Of a stretch of 64,000 nt of DNA, positions 28,840-37,526 are shown piece by piece (position 1 is the first letter of the stretch; every line of letters starts with the position of its first letter). Below the pieces are notes generated by a model. It had not been told where the DNA came from. It was given only the letters and a program-made list of their open reading frames with translations, and did not search any database. This DNA comes from Clostridium sp. SY8519 (GTDB lineage: Bacteria; Bacillota; Clostridia; Lachnospirales; Lachnospiraceae): NCBI RefSeq assembly GCF_000270305.1, contig NC_015737.1:1612501-1676500 (forward strand). Reading direction: 5' to 3'. Made by a program: the position numbers and the translations under genes.

Positions 28840-29742
28840 ATGAGCAGATTATCGCATCTGGACGAACTGGAGGCAGAAGCCATCTACATCATCCGCGAAG
28901 TGGCGGCGGAGTGTGAGAAGCCGGTGATGCTGTATTCCATCGGCAAGGATTCATCGGTGATGCTGCATCTGGCGATGAAGGCTTTTTATCCGGCGAAACC
29001 GCCGTTTCCCTTCCTGCATGTAAATACCACATGGAAATTTAAGGAAATGATCGAATTCCGGGACAAAACCGCGAAAGAGCTGGGCATCGAAATGCTGGAA
29101 TACATCAACGAAGAAGGGGTAAAACAGGGGATCAACCCCTTTGACCACGGGGCGGCCTATACGGACATCATGAAAACCCAGGCCCTGAAGCAGGCCCTGA
29201 AAAAATACGGATTCACCGCGGCCTTCGGCGGCGGACGCCGGGACGAGGAGAAGAGCCGTGCCAAGGAACGGATTTTCTCCTTCCGGAACGCGGAACAGGC
29301 CTGGGACCCGAAAAACCAGCGTCCGGAGATGTGGAAGCTGTACAACACAGAGATCAACAAAGGCGAGTCCATCCGTGTCTTCCCGATTTCCAACTGGACG
29401 GAAACGGATATCTGGCAGTACATCAAACGGGAAAACATCCCCATCGTACCGCTGTATTTCGCGGCGGAGCGACCGGTGGTGGAGCGGGACGGCCAGCTGA
29501 TCATGGTGGATGATGACCGGATGCGCTTAAAACCGGGAGAAAAGCCGGAAATGAAAATGGTGCGGTTCCGTACCCTGGGCTGTTATCCGCTGTCCGGCGG
29601 CATTGAGTCTCAGGCCACAACCATTGACGAAGTCATCGAAGAGACATTGTCCGCAGTGGAATCCGAGCGTACCAGCCGTGTCATCGACCGGGACGGCGGA
29701 GCGGCAAGTATGGAAAAACGCAAAAGAGAGGGGTACTTCTAG
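28840..29742 (+). CDS. cysD: Sulfate adenylyltransferase subunit 2
   Basis: A 300-residue catalytic subunit of ATP sulfurylase, making APS from sulfate and ATP. The PP-loop reads [18 protein letters not shown]. Conserved family stretches include [35 protein letters not shown] and the C-terminal [21 protein letters not shown] lies before ATG 28840. It is followed after 2 bp by cysN, its GTPase partner. Confidence 0.97.
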   Translation: MSRLSHLDELEAEAIYIIREVAAECEKPVMLYSIGKDSSVMLHLAMKAFYPAKPPFPFLHVNTTWKFKEMIEFRDKTAKELGIEMLEYINEEGVKQGINPFDHGAAYTDIMKTQALKQALKKYGFTAAFGGGRRDEEKSRAKERIFSFRNAEQAWDPKNQRPEMWKLYNTEINKGESIRVFPISNWTETDIWQYIKRENIPIVPLYFAAERPVVERDGQLIMVDDDRMRLKPGEKPEMKMVRFRTLGCYPLSGGIESQATTIDEVIEETLSAVESERTSRVIDRDGGAASMEKRKREGYF

Positions 29743-29744
29743 AC

Positions 29745-31427
29745 ATGAACGATTTACTGAAATTCATTACATGCGGCAGTGTGGATGACGGAAAGTCCAC
29801 ACTGATCGGCCATATCTTATATGACGCGAAGCTGCTGTTTGCCGATCAGGAAAAGGCACTGATGCTGGATTCCAAAGTGGGATCTTCCGGCGGCGCCATT
29901 GATTATTCCCTGCTGCTGGACGGCCTGATGGCAGAGCGGGAACAGGGCATTACTATTGACGTGGCCTATCGTTATTTTACCACCGACCACCGCTCCTTTA
30001 TCGTGGCAGATACCCCGGGTCACGAAGAATACACCAGAAATATGGCGGTCGGCGCCTCCTTCGCGGATCTGGCCGTCATCCTGCTGGATGCCACCAAGGG
30101 TGTGCTGGTGCAGACCCGGCGTCACGCCAGAATCTGCGCGCTGATGGGAATCAATTACTTTGTCTTTGCCATCAACAAAATGGATCTGGCCGATTACCGG
30201 GAGGACACCTTCCGCGGAATTGCGGAGCAGATCCGGGAACTGGCAGAGGAACTGCAGTTAAAAAATGTGAAAATCATTCCGGTGTCCGCCCGGGAAGGCG
30301 ACAATATCACCAAATCTTCCGAAAACATGCCCTGGTATGAGGGAGAACCGATCCTGGAATATCTGGAAAATGTAGACGTGACGGAACACGAGGAAAAGGG
30401 CTTTTACCTGCCGATTCAGCGGGTCTGCCGTCCGGATCACACCTTCCGCGGATTCCAGGGACAGGTGGAATCCGGTGAAATCAGAACAGGCGAGGAAGTG
30501 ACGGTTCTGCCAAGCAGAGAAAAGGCTCACATCAAAGAAATCCTGGTGGGCGACAGATCTGCCGACCAGGCAGTGACGGACCAGCCGGTGACCGTGACTT
30601 TGGATCGGGAAGTGGATGTGTCCCGGGGCAGTGTCCTGACACGGGGAGCGGATATCGGTACCGCCCGTTCCTTCCTGGCGACAATCCTCTGGATGGATGA
30701 TACCGTGCTGGAAGAGGGCAGAGATTTCTTCGTGCGCCTGGGCACCCGCAAGATTGCCGGCCGTGTCAAGGAGATCATTTACAAGACCGATATCAATACC
30801 GGGGATAAAGTCAAGGTTATGAGCCTGGTGAAAAATGAGATCGCCCTGTGCAGCATTGTGCTGGATGAGGAGATTCCGGTGGATCTGTTCCGGAAACACA
30901 GGACACTGGGAGAACTGATCCTGATTGACCGGATTTCCAATATGACTTCTGCCTGCGGTGTAGTGGAAGAGCTCACCGATGAAGAAGACGACAGCACCCG
31001 TGTGGAAAAAGGAGAGCATTCCGCAAGGATCTCCCTCTTTGACGAATATTTCTACAATGAAAAACACAGCGGCGTCGACAATATTCAGGCGCAGAAGCAG
31101 ATTTATCAGGTGGGAGACACCTTCCCCCTGTCCGGCGAAAGCTATCAGTATCCGCCTTACTTTGATATCCTGGCCCTTCCCACCGAGCATGTGGTACAGA
31201 TCCGGGACGGCAGGGTGTTCGATGTCATTCCCCTGTCGGAGTATCAGTTTATCGGACTGCCGACTGTGAATGAAAACGGATTTTCCATCCGGATCGAATC
31301 CGCGGATGACCTGAAGGAATTCCTGGCTGATTTCCGCGGAATGGATCAGCAGAAATTCATGGAGAAATGGATGCGTTTTGAAACCTATCGGCGTGTCATC
31401 TTCAACAGCAATAACTGGGTACTGTAA
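29745..31427 (+). CDS. cysN: Sulfate adenylyltransferase subunit 1 (GTPase) with unusual C-terminal extension
   Basis: A 560-residue GTPase that drives CysD by GTP hydrolysis. The G1 loop GSVDDGKST, the G3 motif DTPGHEEYTRNM and NKMDL are intact. Elongation-factor-like beta domains follow to about residue 428. E. coli CysN is about 475 residues. The remaining about 130 residues (from SLFDEYFYNEKHSGVDN) are neither a canonical CysN end nor an APS kinase (CysC), since no second P-loop is present. The extension has mixed beta/alpha pattern (PPYFDILALPTEHVVQIRDG) and ends in an aromatic/basic stretch. Its role is unknown. Confidence 0.95.
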   Translation: MNDLLKFITCGSVDDGKSTLIGHILYDAKLLFADQEKALMLDSKVGSSGGAIDYSLLLDGLMAEREQGITIDVAYRYFTTDHRSFIVADTPGHEEYTRNMAVGASFADLAVILLDATKGVLVQTRRHARICALMGINYFVFAINKMDLADYREDTFRGIAEQIRELAEELQLKNVKIIPVSAREGDNITKSSENMPWYEGEPILEYLENVDVTEHEEKGFYLPIQRVCRPDHTFRGFQGQVESGEIRTGEEVTVLPSREKAHIKEILVGDRSADQAVTDQPVTVTLDREVDVSRGSVLTRGADIGTARSFLATILWMDDTVLEEGRDFFVRLGTRKIAGRVKEIIYKTDINTGDKVKVMSLVKNEIALCSIVLDEEIPVDLFRKHRTLGELILIDRISNMTSACGVVEELTDEEDDSTRVEKGEHSARISLFDEYFYNEKHSGVDNIQAQKQIYQVGDTFPLSGESYQYPPYFDILALPTEHVVQIRDGRVFDVIPLSEYQFIGLPTVNENGFSIRIESADDLKEFLADFRGMDQQKFMEKWMRFETYRRVIFNSNNWVL

Positions 31428-31429
31428 TT

Positions 31430-32686
31430 ATGGAAGAGAAGCAGAACAAACCGGAACTGGACAGTCTGATGCTGCATGGCGCCTACGATCCGTCGAACTT
31501 CCTGGGCTCCACCATGCCGCCCATCTTTCAGACCAGCGCCTTTGCCCATCAGACGGCAGAGGAGCTGGAACGGATCTTCGCCAACAAAGCCGGCGGATTC
31601 GCCTATTCCAGAATCGGCAATCCAACCGTCAATAATTTTGAAAACCGTATGATCAAGGCAGAGCACGGCATGTTTGCCACCGCCTGTTCCTCGGGGTCCG
31701 CAGCCATTGCCATGACCCTTCTGACGCTGCTGAAAAGCGGGGACGAGATCATCGCGTCCACGGGGCTGTACGGCGGAACCATAGATCTGTTCCGAGACCT
31801 GGAAGCCTTTGGCATTCGCACGGTGTATACCTCCGATTTTTCCCGGGCAGCCATGGAACAGCTGGTCAGTGACAGCACAAAGGCCGTGCTGGTGGAGACC
31901 ATCGGCAATCCGAAGCTGAACATCATTGACATCCGCGGACTGGCAGATACGGTGCATGCCTTCGGAATCCCGCTGATTGTGGACAATACGGTGGCCACAC
32001 CCGCACTGGTCCGGCCGCTGGAACTGGGCGCGGACATTGTGGTCCATTCCTCATCGAAGTACATCAACGGCAACGGCAGCGCCATCAGCGGCGTAATCGT
32101 GGACGGCGCGTCCTTTGATTTCCGCAGTGAAAAATTCCGGGTGCTGGGCGATTATCAGAAATACGGAAAAGGCGCCTTTACCGCCCGCCTGCGGAATGTG
32201 ATCTGGCGGGACATCGGCGCCTGCCTGTCCCCGGTGACGGCCTATGCCAATATCGCGGGACTGGAGACCCTGAGCCTCCGGATGAAGCGGATCTGTGAGA
32301 ACGCGGAACAGCTGGCCGTGTATCTGGACGCCTGCGCGCACGTATCCGCGGTGGTCTATCCGGGACTGCGCAGCCATCCGGATTACAAGCTGGTCCGGAA
32401 ACAGTTCGCGGATGGCATGGCCGGCGGCATCCTTACGATCCGTGTAGGCAGCAAGAAAAAAGCGTTTTCCGTCATAAATCATTTGAATTATGCATGGAAT
32501 GTTTCTAATATAGGAGATACGAAAACACTGGTGGTGCATCCGTCGTCAACGATTTTTGCTCATTCCAGTGAAGAGGAAAAACAGGCAGCAGGTGTGTATG
32601 ATGACCAGATTCGCATCAGTGTGGGAATTGAAGATATCCGGGATCTGATCGCGGATTTCGATCAGGCATTATCTGCAGAAGAGTAA
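31430..32686 (+). CDS. metY: O-acetylhomoserine sulfhydrylase (MetY type)
   Basis: A 418-residue Cys/Met-metabolism PLP enzyme. The PLP lysine is Lys210 in HSSSKYINGNGSAISG. Other conserved pieces are SRIGNPTVNNFENRM, TACSSGSAAIAMTL and the C-terminal TLVVHPSSTIFAHSS. It joins O-acetylhomoserine with sulfide or a thiocarboxylate to form homocysteine. Its place among HcyS/F/D-like genes points to the thiocarboxylate-dependent version described in Wolinella succinogenes. It starts 2 bp after cysN. Confidence 0.94.
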   Translation: MEEKQNKPELDSLMLHGAYDPSNFLGSTMPPIFQTSAFAHQTAEELERIFANKAGGFAYSRIGNPTVNNFENRMIKAEHGMFATACSSGSAAIAMTLLTLLKSGDEIIASTGLYGGTIDLFRDLEAFGIRTVYTSDFSRAAMEQLVSDSTKAVLVETIGNPKLNIIDIRGLADTVHAFGIPLIVDNTVATPALVRPLELGADIVVHSSSKYINGNGSAISGVIVDGASFDFRSEKFRVLGDYQKYGKGAFTARLRNVIWRDIGACLSPVTAYANIAGLETLSLRMKRICENAEQLAVYLDACAHVSAVVYPGLRSHPDYKLVRKQFADGMAGGILTIRVGSKKKAFSVINHLNYAWNVSNIGDTKTLVVHPSSTIFAHSSEEEKQAAGVYDDQIRISVGIEDIRDLIADFDQALSAEE

Positions 32687-32701
32687 AAGGAGAACAGATC
32701 T

Positions 32702-33562
32702 ATGGCAGTAGATTATGGAGCGCTGAAAGCAGGCGGCTTTATGCGCCAGAAACAGAAAGACACATTTTCCATGCGTCTGAAAGTCGTGGGCGGTACCGTG
32801 ACCACTGAGCAGCTGGAGGCAATTGTGGCAGCCGCCAACAAGTACGCCGATGGATATGTGCACCTGACCGCGCGACAGGGCATTGAGATCCCTTTTGTAA
32901 AATTAGAAGATATTGAAGACATCAAAAAAGACCTGGAAGCGGGCGGCGTACCCACCAGCGTATGCGGTCCCCGGGTGCGTACCGTTACAGCCTGTCAGGG
33001 GGGGAAGTGCTGTGCCAGCGGATGCTTTGACACCTATGAACTGGCGAAAAAGATTGACGCCCGGTATTTCGGTCGGGAACTGCCCCACAAATTCAAATTC
33101 GGCATTACCGGCTGTCAGAACAACTGCCTGAAGGCAGAGGAAAATGACGTGGGAATCAAAGGCGGAGAGACCGTTACCTGGGAAAAGGACAGCTGCATTT
33201 TCTGCGGCGTCTGTGAAAAGGCATGCCGGGAAGGAGCCATCCGGGTAACAGAGACCGAAGTCCTTCTGGACGAATCCAAATGCAACCACTGCGGCCGCTG
33301 CGTCCGGTCCTGTCCCACAGATGCGTGGAAGGGAGAAGGCGGGTATATCCTGTCTTTCGGCGGCACCTTCGGCAATAGTATCAAAAAGGGCAGGGAGCTT
33401 CTGCCGATTGTACATGGGGAAGACACCCTGTTCCGCATTACAGACACAGCGATTGAATTCTTCGCGCAGAATGCAAAACCCAGCGAACGGTTCGCCAAAT
33501 GCCTGGAGCGGGTCGGATGGGATTCCTTTCAGGAGAAAATCAAGGAGGCATATCATGGCTGA
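32702..33562 (+). CDS. Siroheme [4Fe-4S] sulfite reductase with two ferredoxin clusters (anaerobic, AsrC/Fsr-like)
   Basis: A 286-residue enzyme that would reduce sulfite to sulfide with six electrons. It has the small nitrite/sulfite-reductase half-domain at the start, with VHLTARQGIEIPFV. The siroheme/[4Fe-4S] cysteines follow: CCASGCFD and, about 35 residues later, GCQNNC. A ferredoxin insert with two clusters comes next (CIFCGVCEKAC and CNHCGRCVRSCP). It lacks the duplicated large form of NADPH sulfite reductase, so ferredoxin is the likely donor. AAAGGAGAACAG precedes ATG 32702. It probably uses siroheme from the tetrapyrrole operon. Confidence 0.92.
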   Translation: MAVDYGALKAGGFMRQKQKDTFSMRLKVVGGTVTTEQLEAIVAAANKYADGYVHLTARQGIEIPFVKLEDIEDIKKDLEAGGVPTSVCGPRVRTVTACQGGKCCASGCFDTYELAKKIDARYFGRELPHKFKFGITGCQNNCLKAEENDVGIKGGETVTWEKDSCIFCGVCEKACREGAIRVTETEVLLDESKCNHCGRCVRSCPTDAWKGEGGYILSFGGTFGNSIKKGRELLPIVHGEDTLFRITDTAIEFFAQNAKPSERFAKCLERVGWDSFQEKIKEAYHG

Positions 33563-33800
33563 TTATAAAATAGACGATACGGTGGATATCACGGATGTGG
33601 TTTGTCCCGTGACCTTTGTGAAGGCAAAGGTTGCCCTGGAAGAGCTGGATGAGGGACAGATCCTTTCCATCCATATGAATGACGGCGAGCCGGTGCAGAA
33701 TGTACCCCGCAGCATCAAGGAAGAGGGACACAGGATCCTGAAATTAACAAACAACGAAGACGGTACCTATGATCTGATTGTTGAGAAAGTGGGTGAGTAG
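33555..33800 (+). CDS. tusA: TusA/SirA-family sulfur carrier protein
   Basis: An 81-residue protein with the TusA signature DVVCPVTFVKAKVALEEL; Cys17 would carry a persulfide. ATG 33555 lies inside the sulfite-reductase end, behind CAAGGAGGC; longer in-frame starts inside that gene do not match the family. The overlap implies close cooperation with the sulfite reductase. It probably passes sulfide-level sulfur toward the HcyS carrier. Confidence 0.92.
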   Translation: MADYKIDDTVDITDVVCPVTFVKAKVALEELDEGQILSIHMNDGEPVQNVPRSIKEEGHRILKLTNNEDGTYDLIVEKVGE

Positions 33801-33802
33801 CG

Positions 33803-34114
33803 ATGGCAGTACGGCTCACAGAGGAAGAATTTGACGCGTTCCTTCAGAAACAGGAAAAACAGGTACTGGTTGATTTCTACAAGGACGGCTGCGTGCCCTG
33901 CCGGCGGGTTGCGCCCCTGATCAGCCGGGCAGAGGAAGTCCATGGAGAGGATACGGTATTTGCCCGTGTGAATCTGGGACAGAATACGGGCCTGGCAAAA
34001 AAATACGGGATCCAGGCGGCACCGACACTGATTCTCTTTTCGGAAGGAGAGGAGAAAGGCCGGCACAGAGGCGTGATCACCGAAGAGGAACTGGATCAGC
34101 TGCTGGCACAGTAG
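33803..34114 (+). CDS. Thioredoxin-like protein (CVPC active site)
   Basis: A 103-residue thioredoxin fold. The active site is DGCVPCRRV (Cys30 and Cys33), where classic thioredoxin has CGPC. The cis-proline is in QAAPTLILF. It is followed by HcyS-like genes and, four genes on, by a thioredoxin reductase, its probable reductant source. In this operon it could supply electrons to the APS reductase or resolve persulfides. It starts 2 bp after tusA. Confidence 0.9.
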   Translation: MAVRLTEEEFDAFLQKQEKQVLVDFYKDGCVPCRRVAPLISRAEEVHGEDTVFARVNLGQNTGLAKKYGIQAAPTLILFSEGEEKGRHRGVITEEELDQLLAQ

Positions 34115-34167
34115 CCCGAAAACACAGACAGGCAGAGGCTCTGCCGGATATATAGAAGGAGAACAAG

Positions 34168-34374
34168 ATGAAACTGATCGTAGCAGGCAGCAAGAAGGAC
34201 TATGACGAGGGACTGACCGTACGGGGACTGATCGAGGCAGAGGATGTGGACAATCCGCTGTACGTATCCGTGACGGTAAATGATGAATTTGTAAAAAGCG
34301 AGGAATTTGACAGCTTTAAGCTGAAGGACGGCGATGAAGTGGAATTCCTGTATTTCATGGGAGGCGGCCGCTGA
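34168..34374 (+). CDS. hcyS: HcyS/ThiS-like ubiquitin-fold sulfur carrier with one residue after the Gly-Gly
   Basis: A 68-residue beta-grasp protein of ThiS/MoaD type. The C-terminus is DGDEVEFLYFMGGGR: the Gly-Gly used for thiocarboxylate formation is capped by an Arg. A capped end must be trimmed before adenylation. This is the hallmark of Wolinella HcyS, which ends in an Ala removed by the metalloprotease HcyD, and both an E1-like enzyme and a JAMM protease follow here. AGAAGGAGAACAAG precedes ATG 34168. The alternative is a ThiS for thiamine, but no thiazole gene is nearby. Confidence 0.87.
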   Translation: MKLIVAGSKKDYDEGLTVRGLIEAEDVDNPLYVSVTVNDEFVKSEEFDSFKLKDGDEVEFLYFMGGGR

Positions 34375-35177
34375 TGGGATTTACAAATGAACAGCTGGAA
34401 CGCTATTCCAGACATATTATTCTGCAGGAGGTAGGCGTCAAAGGCCAGAAGAAACTCTTAAACGGGTCGGTGCTGATCATCGGCGCCGGCGGACTGGGCG
34501 CTCCTGCCGCTCTTTATCTGGCAGCTGCCGGTGTGGGCAAAATCGGTATCGCGGATGCGGATGAGGTGGATCTGTCCAATCTTCAGCGTCAGGTCATTCA
34601 TACCACCGCGGATATCGGCAAACCGAAAGTGGAATCCGCCAAAGAAACCATGCAGGCCATCAATCCGGATGTGGAAGTGGTGACCTACCATGATTTCATC
34701 GCTTCCGACAATATCATGGAGATCATCAAAGATTATGACTTCATCCTGGACGGTACCGATAACTTCCCGGCGAAATTCCTGATCAACGATGCCTGCGTCA
34801 TGGCTGGAAAACCCTTCTGCCATGCGGGAATCATTCGTTTTAAAGGTCAGCTGATGACGTATGTGCCGGGCGAAGGCCCCTGCTACCGCTGCGTATTCAA
34901 GAATCCGCCGCCGGCAGATGCGGTGCCCACCTGCAAACAGGCCGGCGTCATCGGCGCCATGGCCGGCGTCATCGGATGCCTGCAGGCGATGGAAGCCATC
35001 AAATATCTGACCGGAGCGGGAGAACTGCTGACCGGCAAACTGCTGACTTATGATGCGCTGACCAATAACATCCGTACCATCCGTCTGCCGAAAGACCCTG
35101 ACTGCGGGATCTGCAGCGATCATCCCACCATTACAGAGCTGATTGACTACGAGCAGACGGAATGCGATGGAATTTAA
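34374..35177 (+). CDS. hcyF: HcyF-like adenylating enzyme (ThiF/MoeB E1-like)
   Basis: A 267-residue E1-like enzyme that would adenylate the C-terminus of HcyS for sulfur transfer. The nucleotide loop GAGGLGAPAALYLAAAGVG and the following DADEVDLSNLQRQ are typical. Zinc cysteines are CYRCVF and CGIC. The start overlaps the hcyS TGA by one base (TGATG), so carrier and E1 are translationally coupled. A separate TrxB-type or rhodanese domain is not fused. Confidence 0.92.
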   Translation: MGFTNEQLERYSRHIILQEVGVKGQKKLLNGSVLIIGAGGLGAPAALYLAAAGVGKIGIADADEVDLSNLQRQVIHTTADIGKPKVESAKETMQAINPDVEVVTYHDFIASDNIMEIIKDYDFILDGTDNFPAKFLINDACVMAGKPFCHAGIIRFKGQLMTYVPGEGPCYRCVFKNPPPADAVPTCKQAGVIGAMAGVIGCLQAMEAIKYLTGAGELLTGKLLTYDALTNNIRTIRLPKDPDCGICSDHPTITELIDYEQTECDGI

Positions 35178-35259
35178 GGGTCCGGCGATACAGAAACAGA
35201 CACGAAACAAGCGTCAGAGCATCGGCTCCGGCGCTTTTTCCGTACAGAAAGAGGAGCAT

Positions 35260-35721
35260 ATGAAAATACTGTTGCCATATGGAGAATACAGAAAACTGCT
35301 GAAACGGGCCGCGGCCTGTTATCCGGAAGAAGCCTGCGGGCTTCTGGGCGGCCGGATCGACAGCGAAGGAAATAAACGGGTGGAACAGGTGTACCTGCTG
35401 ACCAATACGGAGCACAGCCGGATTCATTTTACCCTGGATCCCAAGGAGCAGCTGGCGGCGGTCAAAGACATGCGGGCACAGGGATGGACCCTGCTGGGCA
35501 ACTGGCACAGCCATCCGGATACGCCGTCCCGCCCCAGCGCGGAAGACCGGCGACTTGCATATGACAGCAGGGCCAGTTATATGATACTATCATTAAAAGA
35601 CAAGGAACCGGTGCTTCGATCCTTTCACATCGAAAACCGAGATGCGGTGACGGCGGAAGAACTGGTAATCACCGGAACAGACGCAGAAGCCGCGGTTCCC
35701 TTTCAGAAGGAAGCAGAGTAG
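35260..35721 (+). CDS. hcyD: JAMM/Mov34 metalloprotease, HcyD-like
   Basis: A 153-residue JAMM zinc protease. The motif is complete: Glu in YPEEACGLL, then His83-x-His85-Pro in NWHSHPDTPSRPSAED, with Ser93 and Asp96. ATG 35260 follows AGAGGAGCAT; upstream in-frame codons from 35143 overlap hcyF and do not match the family. In the Wolinella pathway this enzyme both removes the residue capping HcyS and releases homocysteine from HcyS. Its adjacency to a capped HcyS supports the same role. Confidence 0.9.
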   Translation: MKILLPYGEYRKLLKRAAACYPEEACGLLGGRIDSEGNKRVEQVYLLTNTEHSRIHFTLDPKEQLAAVKDMRAQGWTLLGNWHSHPDTPSRPSAEDRRLAYDSRASYMILSLKDKEPVLRSFHIENRDAVTAEELVITGTDAEAAVPFQKEAE

Positions 35722-35736
35722 AAAAGAGGATTGCAT

Positions 35737-36663
35737 ATGTTAGACCTGATCATTATCGGAGCCGGCGCAGCCGGCCTCTCAGCTGCGATATATGCCGCAC
35801 GGGGCGGACTGGATTTCCTGGTGCTGGAGCAGGACGGCTGGGGCGGCGGACAGATTACTTCCGCCAATGAGGTGGAAAATTACCCGGGTACCGGACGGAT
35901 TGCGGGCGGGGATCTGGGCGAACAGTTTAAAACCCAGGCAGAAGAACTGGGCGCGAAGATTCAGATGGGAATCGTGGAGTCCATACGGAGACAGGAGGAC
36001 CATTTTGAGGTCCTTCTGCACAAAGGGGATTCGCTGCAGGCAAAGACGGTGATTGCCGCGACCGGCGCGGTGCCCCGGAAGCTTGGAATCCCCGGGGAAG
36101 GGGAACTGCTGGGCAGAGGGGTGTCCTACTGCGCGGTGTGTGACGGCGCGTTCTTCGCGGACCAGGATGTGGCAGTTATCGGCGGCGGCGACACTGCGGT
36201 GGAAGATGCCCTGTTTCTGGCGGGATTCTGCCGCAGCGTCACACTGATTCACCGCAGGGAAGGGTTCCGCGCTCCCGGAAAACGCACTGACGCGCTGCGG
36301 GCGGAGGAAAAGATTACCCTTCGGTTAAACCAGACGCCGGAAGCCATTCTGGGAGATTCCTTGGTGGAAGGAATCCGGGTGAAGCGCAGGGACGGCACCA
36401 CGGAAGATCTTCCGGTCCAGGCAGTATTTGTGGCAGTGGGAACCCTCCCGGTGACGGATTATCTGGCCGGTCTGCCGCTTTCGGTGGAAGAAGGCTATGT
36501 GACTGCCGGAGAGTCCGGAGCCACAGAAGTGCCCGGTCTGTTTGTGGCCGGAGACATCCGAAGGAAACGTCTGCGCCAGGTGGTTACCGCTGCGGCAGAT
36601 GGAGCCAACGCAGCCACGGCAGCCATGGATTACCTGCAGGGAGATCCGGCGGCAGTCCGCTGA
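35737..36663 (+). CDS. trxB: Thioredoxin reductase
   Basis: A 308-residue FAD/NADPH enzyme. The FAD loop IIGAGAAGLSAAIYAARGG opens the protein. The redox disulfide is CAVC (Cys132 and Cys135) in the NADPH domain, followed by the NADPH loop VIGGGDTAVEDALFL. The C-terminal FAD segment is GLFVAGDIRRKRLRQVVTAA. ATG 35737 follows AAAAGAGGA; TTG 35731 is possible but too close to that site. It probably reduces the operon's thioredoxin-like protein. Confidence 0.95.
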   Translation: MLDLIIIGAGAAGLSAAIYAARGGLDFLVLEQDGWGGGQITSANEVENYPGTGRIAGGDLGEQFKTQAEELGAKIQMGIVESIRRQEDHFEVLLHKGDSLQAKTVIAATGAVPRKLGIPGEGELLGRGVSYCAVCDGAFFADQDVAVIGGGDTAVEDALFLAGFCRSVTLIHRREGFRAPGKRTDALRAEEKITLRLNQTPEAILGDSLVEGIRVKRRDGTTEDLPVQAVFVAVGTLPVTDYLAGLPLSVEEGYVTAGESGATEVPGLFVAGDIRRKRLRQVVTAAADGANAATAAMDYLQGDPAAVR

Positions 36664-36731
36664 AACAGACCGTAGACAAACCAATGATAAGTGCAGTATG
36701 ATAAGAAGAAACAGCAGGGAAAGAAACAGTT

Positions 36732-37505
36732 ATGTGTGAAATATTCGGCGTCTGCCTGAAGGATCAGGCAGAGATCAACCGCTATCTGAAGCTGTTCTAC
36801 CGTCATGCCAATGAACATCCGAACGGATGGGGACTGGCGGTGATGAACGGCAGCGAAGTCAATATAGAAAAAGAACCGGAAAACGCGCTGAAAAGCGATT
36901 ATCTGCACTACCGGCTGCAGGAGTCCCTGGTGGTGAAAAGCGCCTTTGCCCATATCCGTTACGCCACTGTCGGCCATGTGGAATATTCCAACTGTCATCC
37001 GTTTTCTGAAAAAGACGCCTGGGGCAATACCTGGACCCTGGTGCACAACGGGACGGTTTTTGACTATCCGGACCTGGACCGCTACTTCTATGTACAGCGG
37101 GGAAGCGCCGACAGTGAGCGGATCCTTCTGGGCATGGTCGACAGAATCAACCATCTCGGGGAAACCATGGGCCGGGAGCCGAAGCCGGAAGAGCGCTTCG
37201 CGTCGCTGGATCAGTGGATCGGGGATCTGGCAGAGGGAAACAAGATCAACCTCATGTTCAGTGACGGCACCTATTACTATGCCCACTGCAATTATCCCCA
37301 TACGCTGCACTGCCTCAGACGGCGGGAAGGGCTTTATTTTTCCACCCTCCCGCTGACGAAGGAGCCCTGGGAAGAAGTGCCTTTTACCCGGCTTCTGGTT
37401 TACCGGGAGGGGAACAAAGTATACGAAGGCAAGTCCCACGGACATGTATACCAGGATACGGAAGAAAACACCCGTTATCTGTTCCTGCCCTACGCAGAGC
37501 TTTAA
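36732..37505 (+). CDS. Class II glutamine amidotransferase domain protein
   Basis: A 257-residue protein consisting only of an Ntn-type glutaminase domain. The nucleophile is Cys2 (MCEIFGVC), exposed after Met removal. HANEHPNGWGLAVM, the FAHIRYATVG Arg loop and VHNGTVFD are the usual glutamine-site motifs. No synthetase domain is attached, so the amide acceptor is unknown; YafJ-like proteins share this form. It lies 69 bp after trxB and 21 bp before the glutamate-cysteine ligase gene. Confidence 0.88.
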   Translation: MCEIFGVCLKDQAEINRYLKLFYRHANEHPNGWGLAVMNGSEVNIEKEPENALKSDYLHYRLQESLVVKSAFAHIRYATVGHVEYSNCHPFSEKDAWGNTWTLVHNGTVFDYPDLDRYFYVQRGSADSERILLGMVDRINHLGETMGREPKPEERFASLDQWIGDLAEGNKINLMFSDGTYYYAHCNYPHTLHCLRRREGLYFSTLPLTKEPWEEVPFTRLLVYREGNKVYEGKSHGHVYQDTEENTRYLFLPYAEL

Positions 37506-37526
37506 CACCGGATAGGAGGTGGCAGA

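Noticed and set aside
34168-35177. Thiamine biosynthesis pair ThiS-ThiF
   Set aside because: No ThiG, ThiH or other thiamine gene is nearby; the Arg cap, the JAMM protease and metY favour the HcyS pathway.
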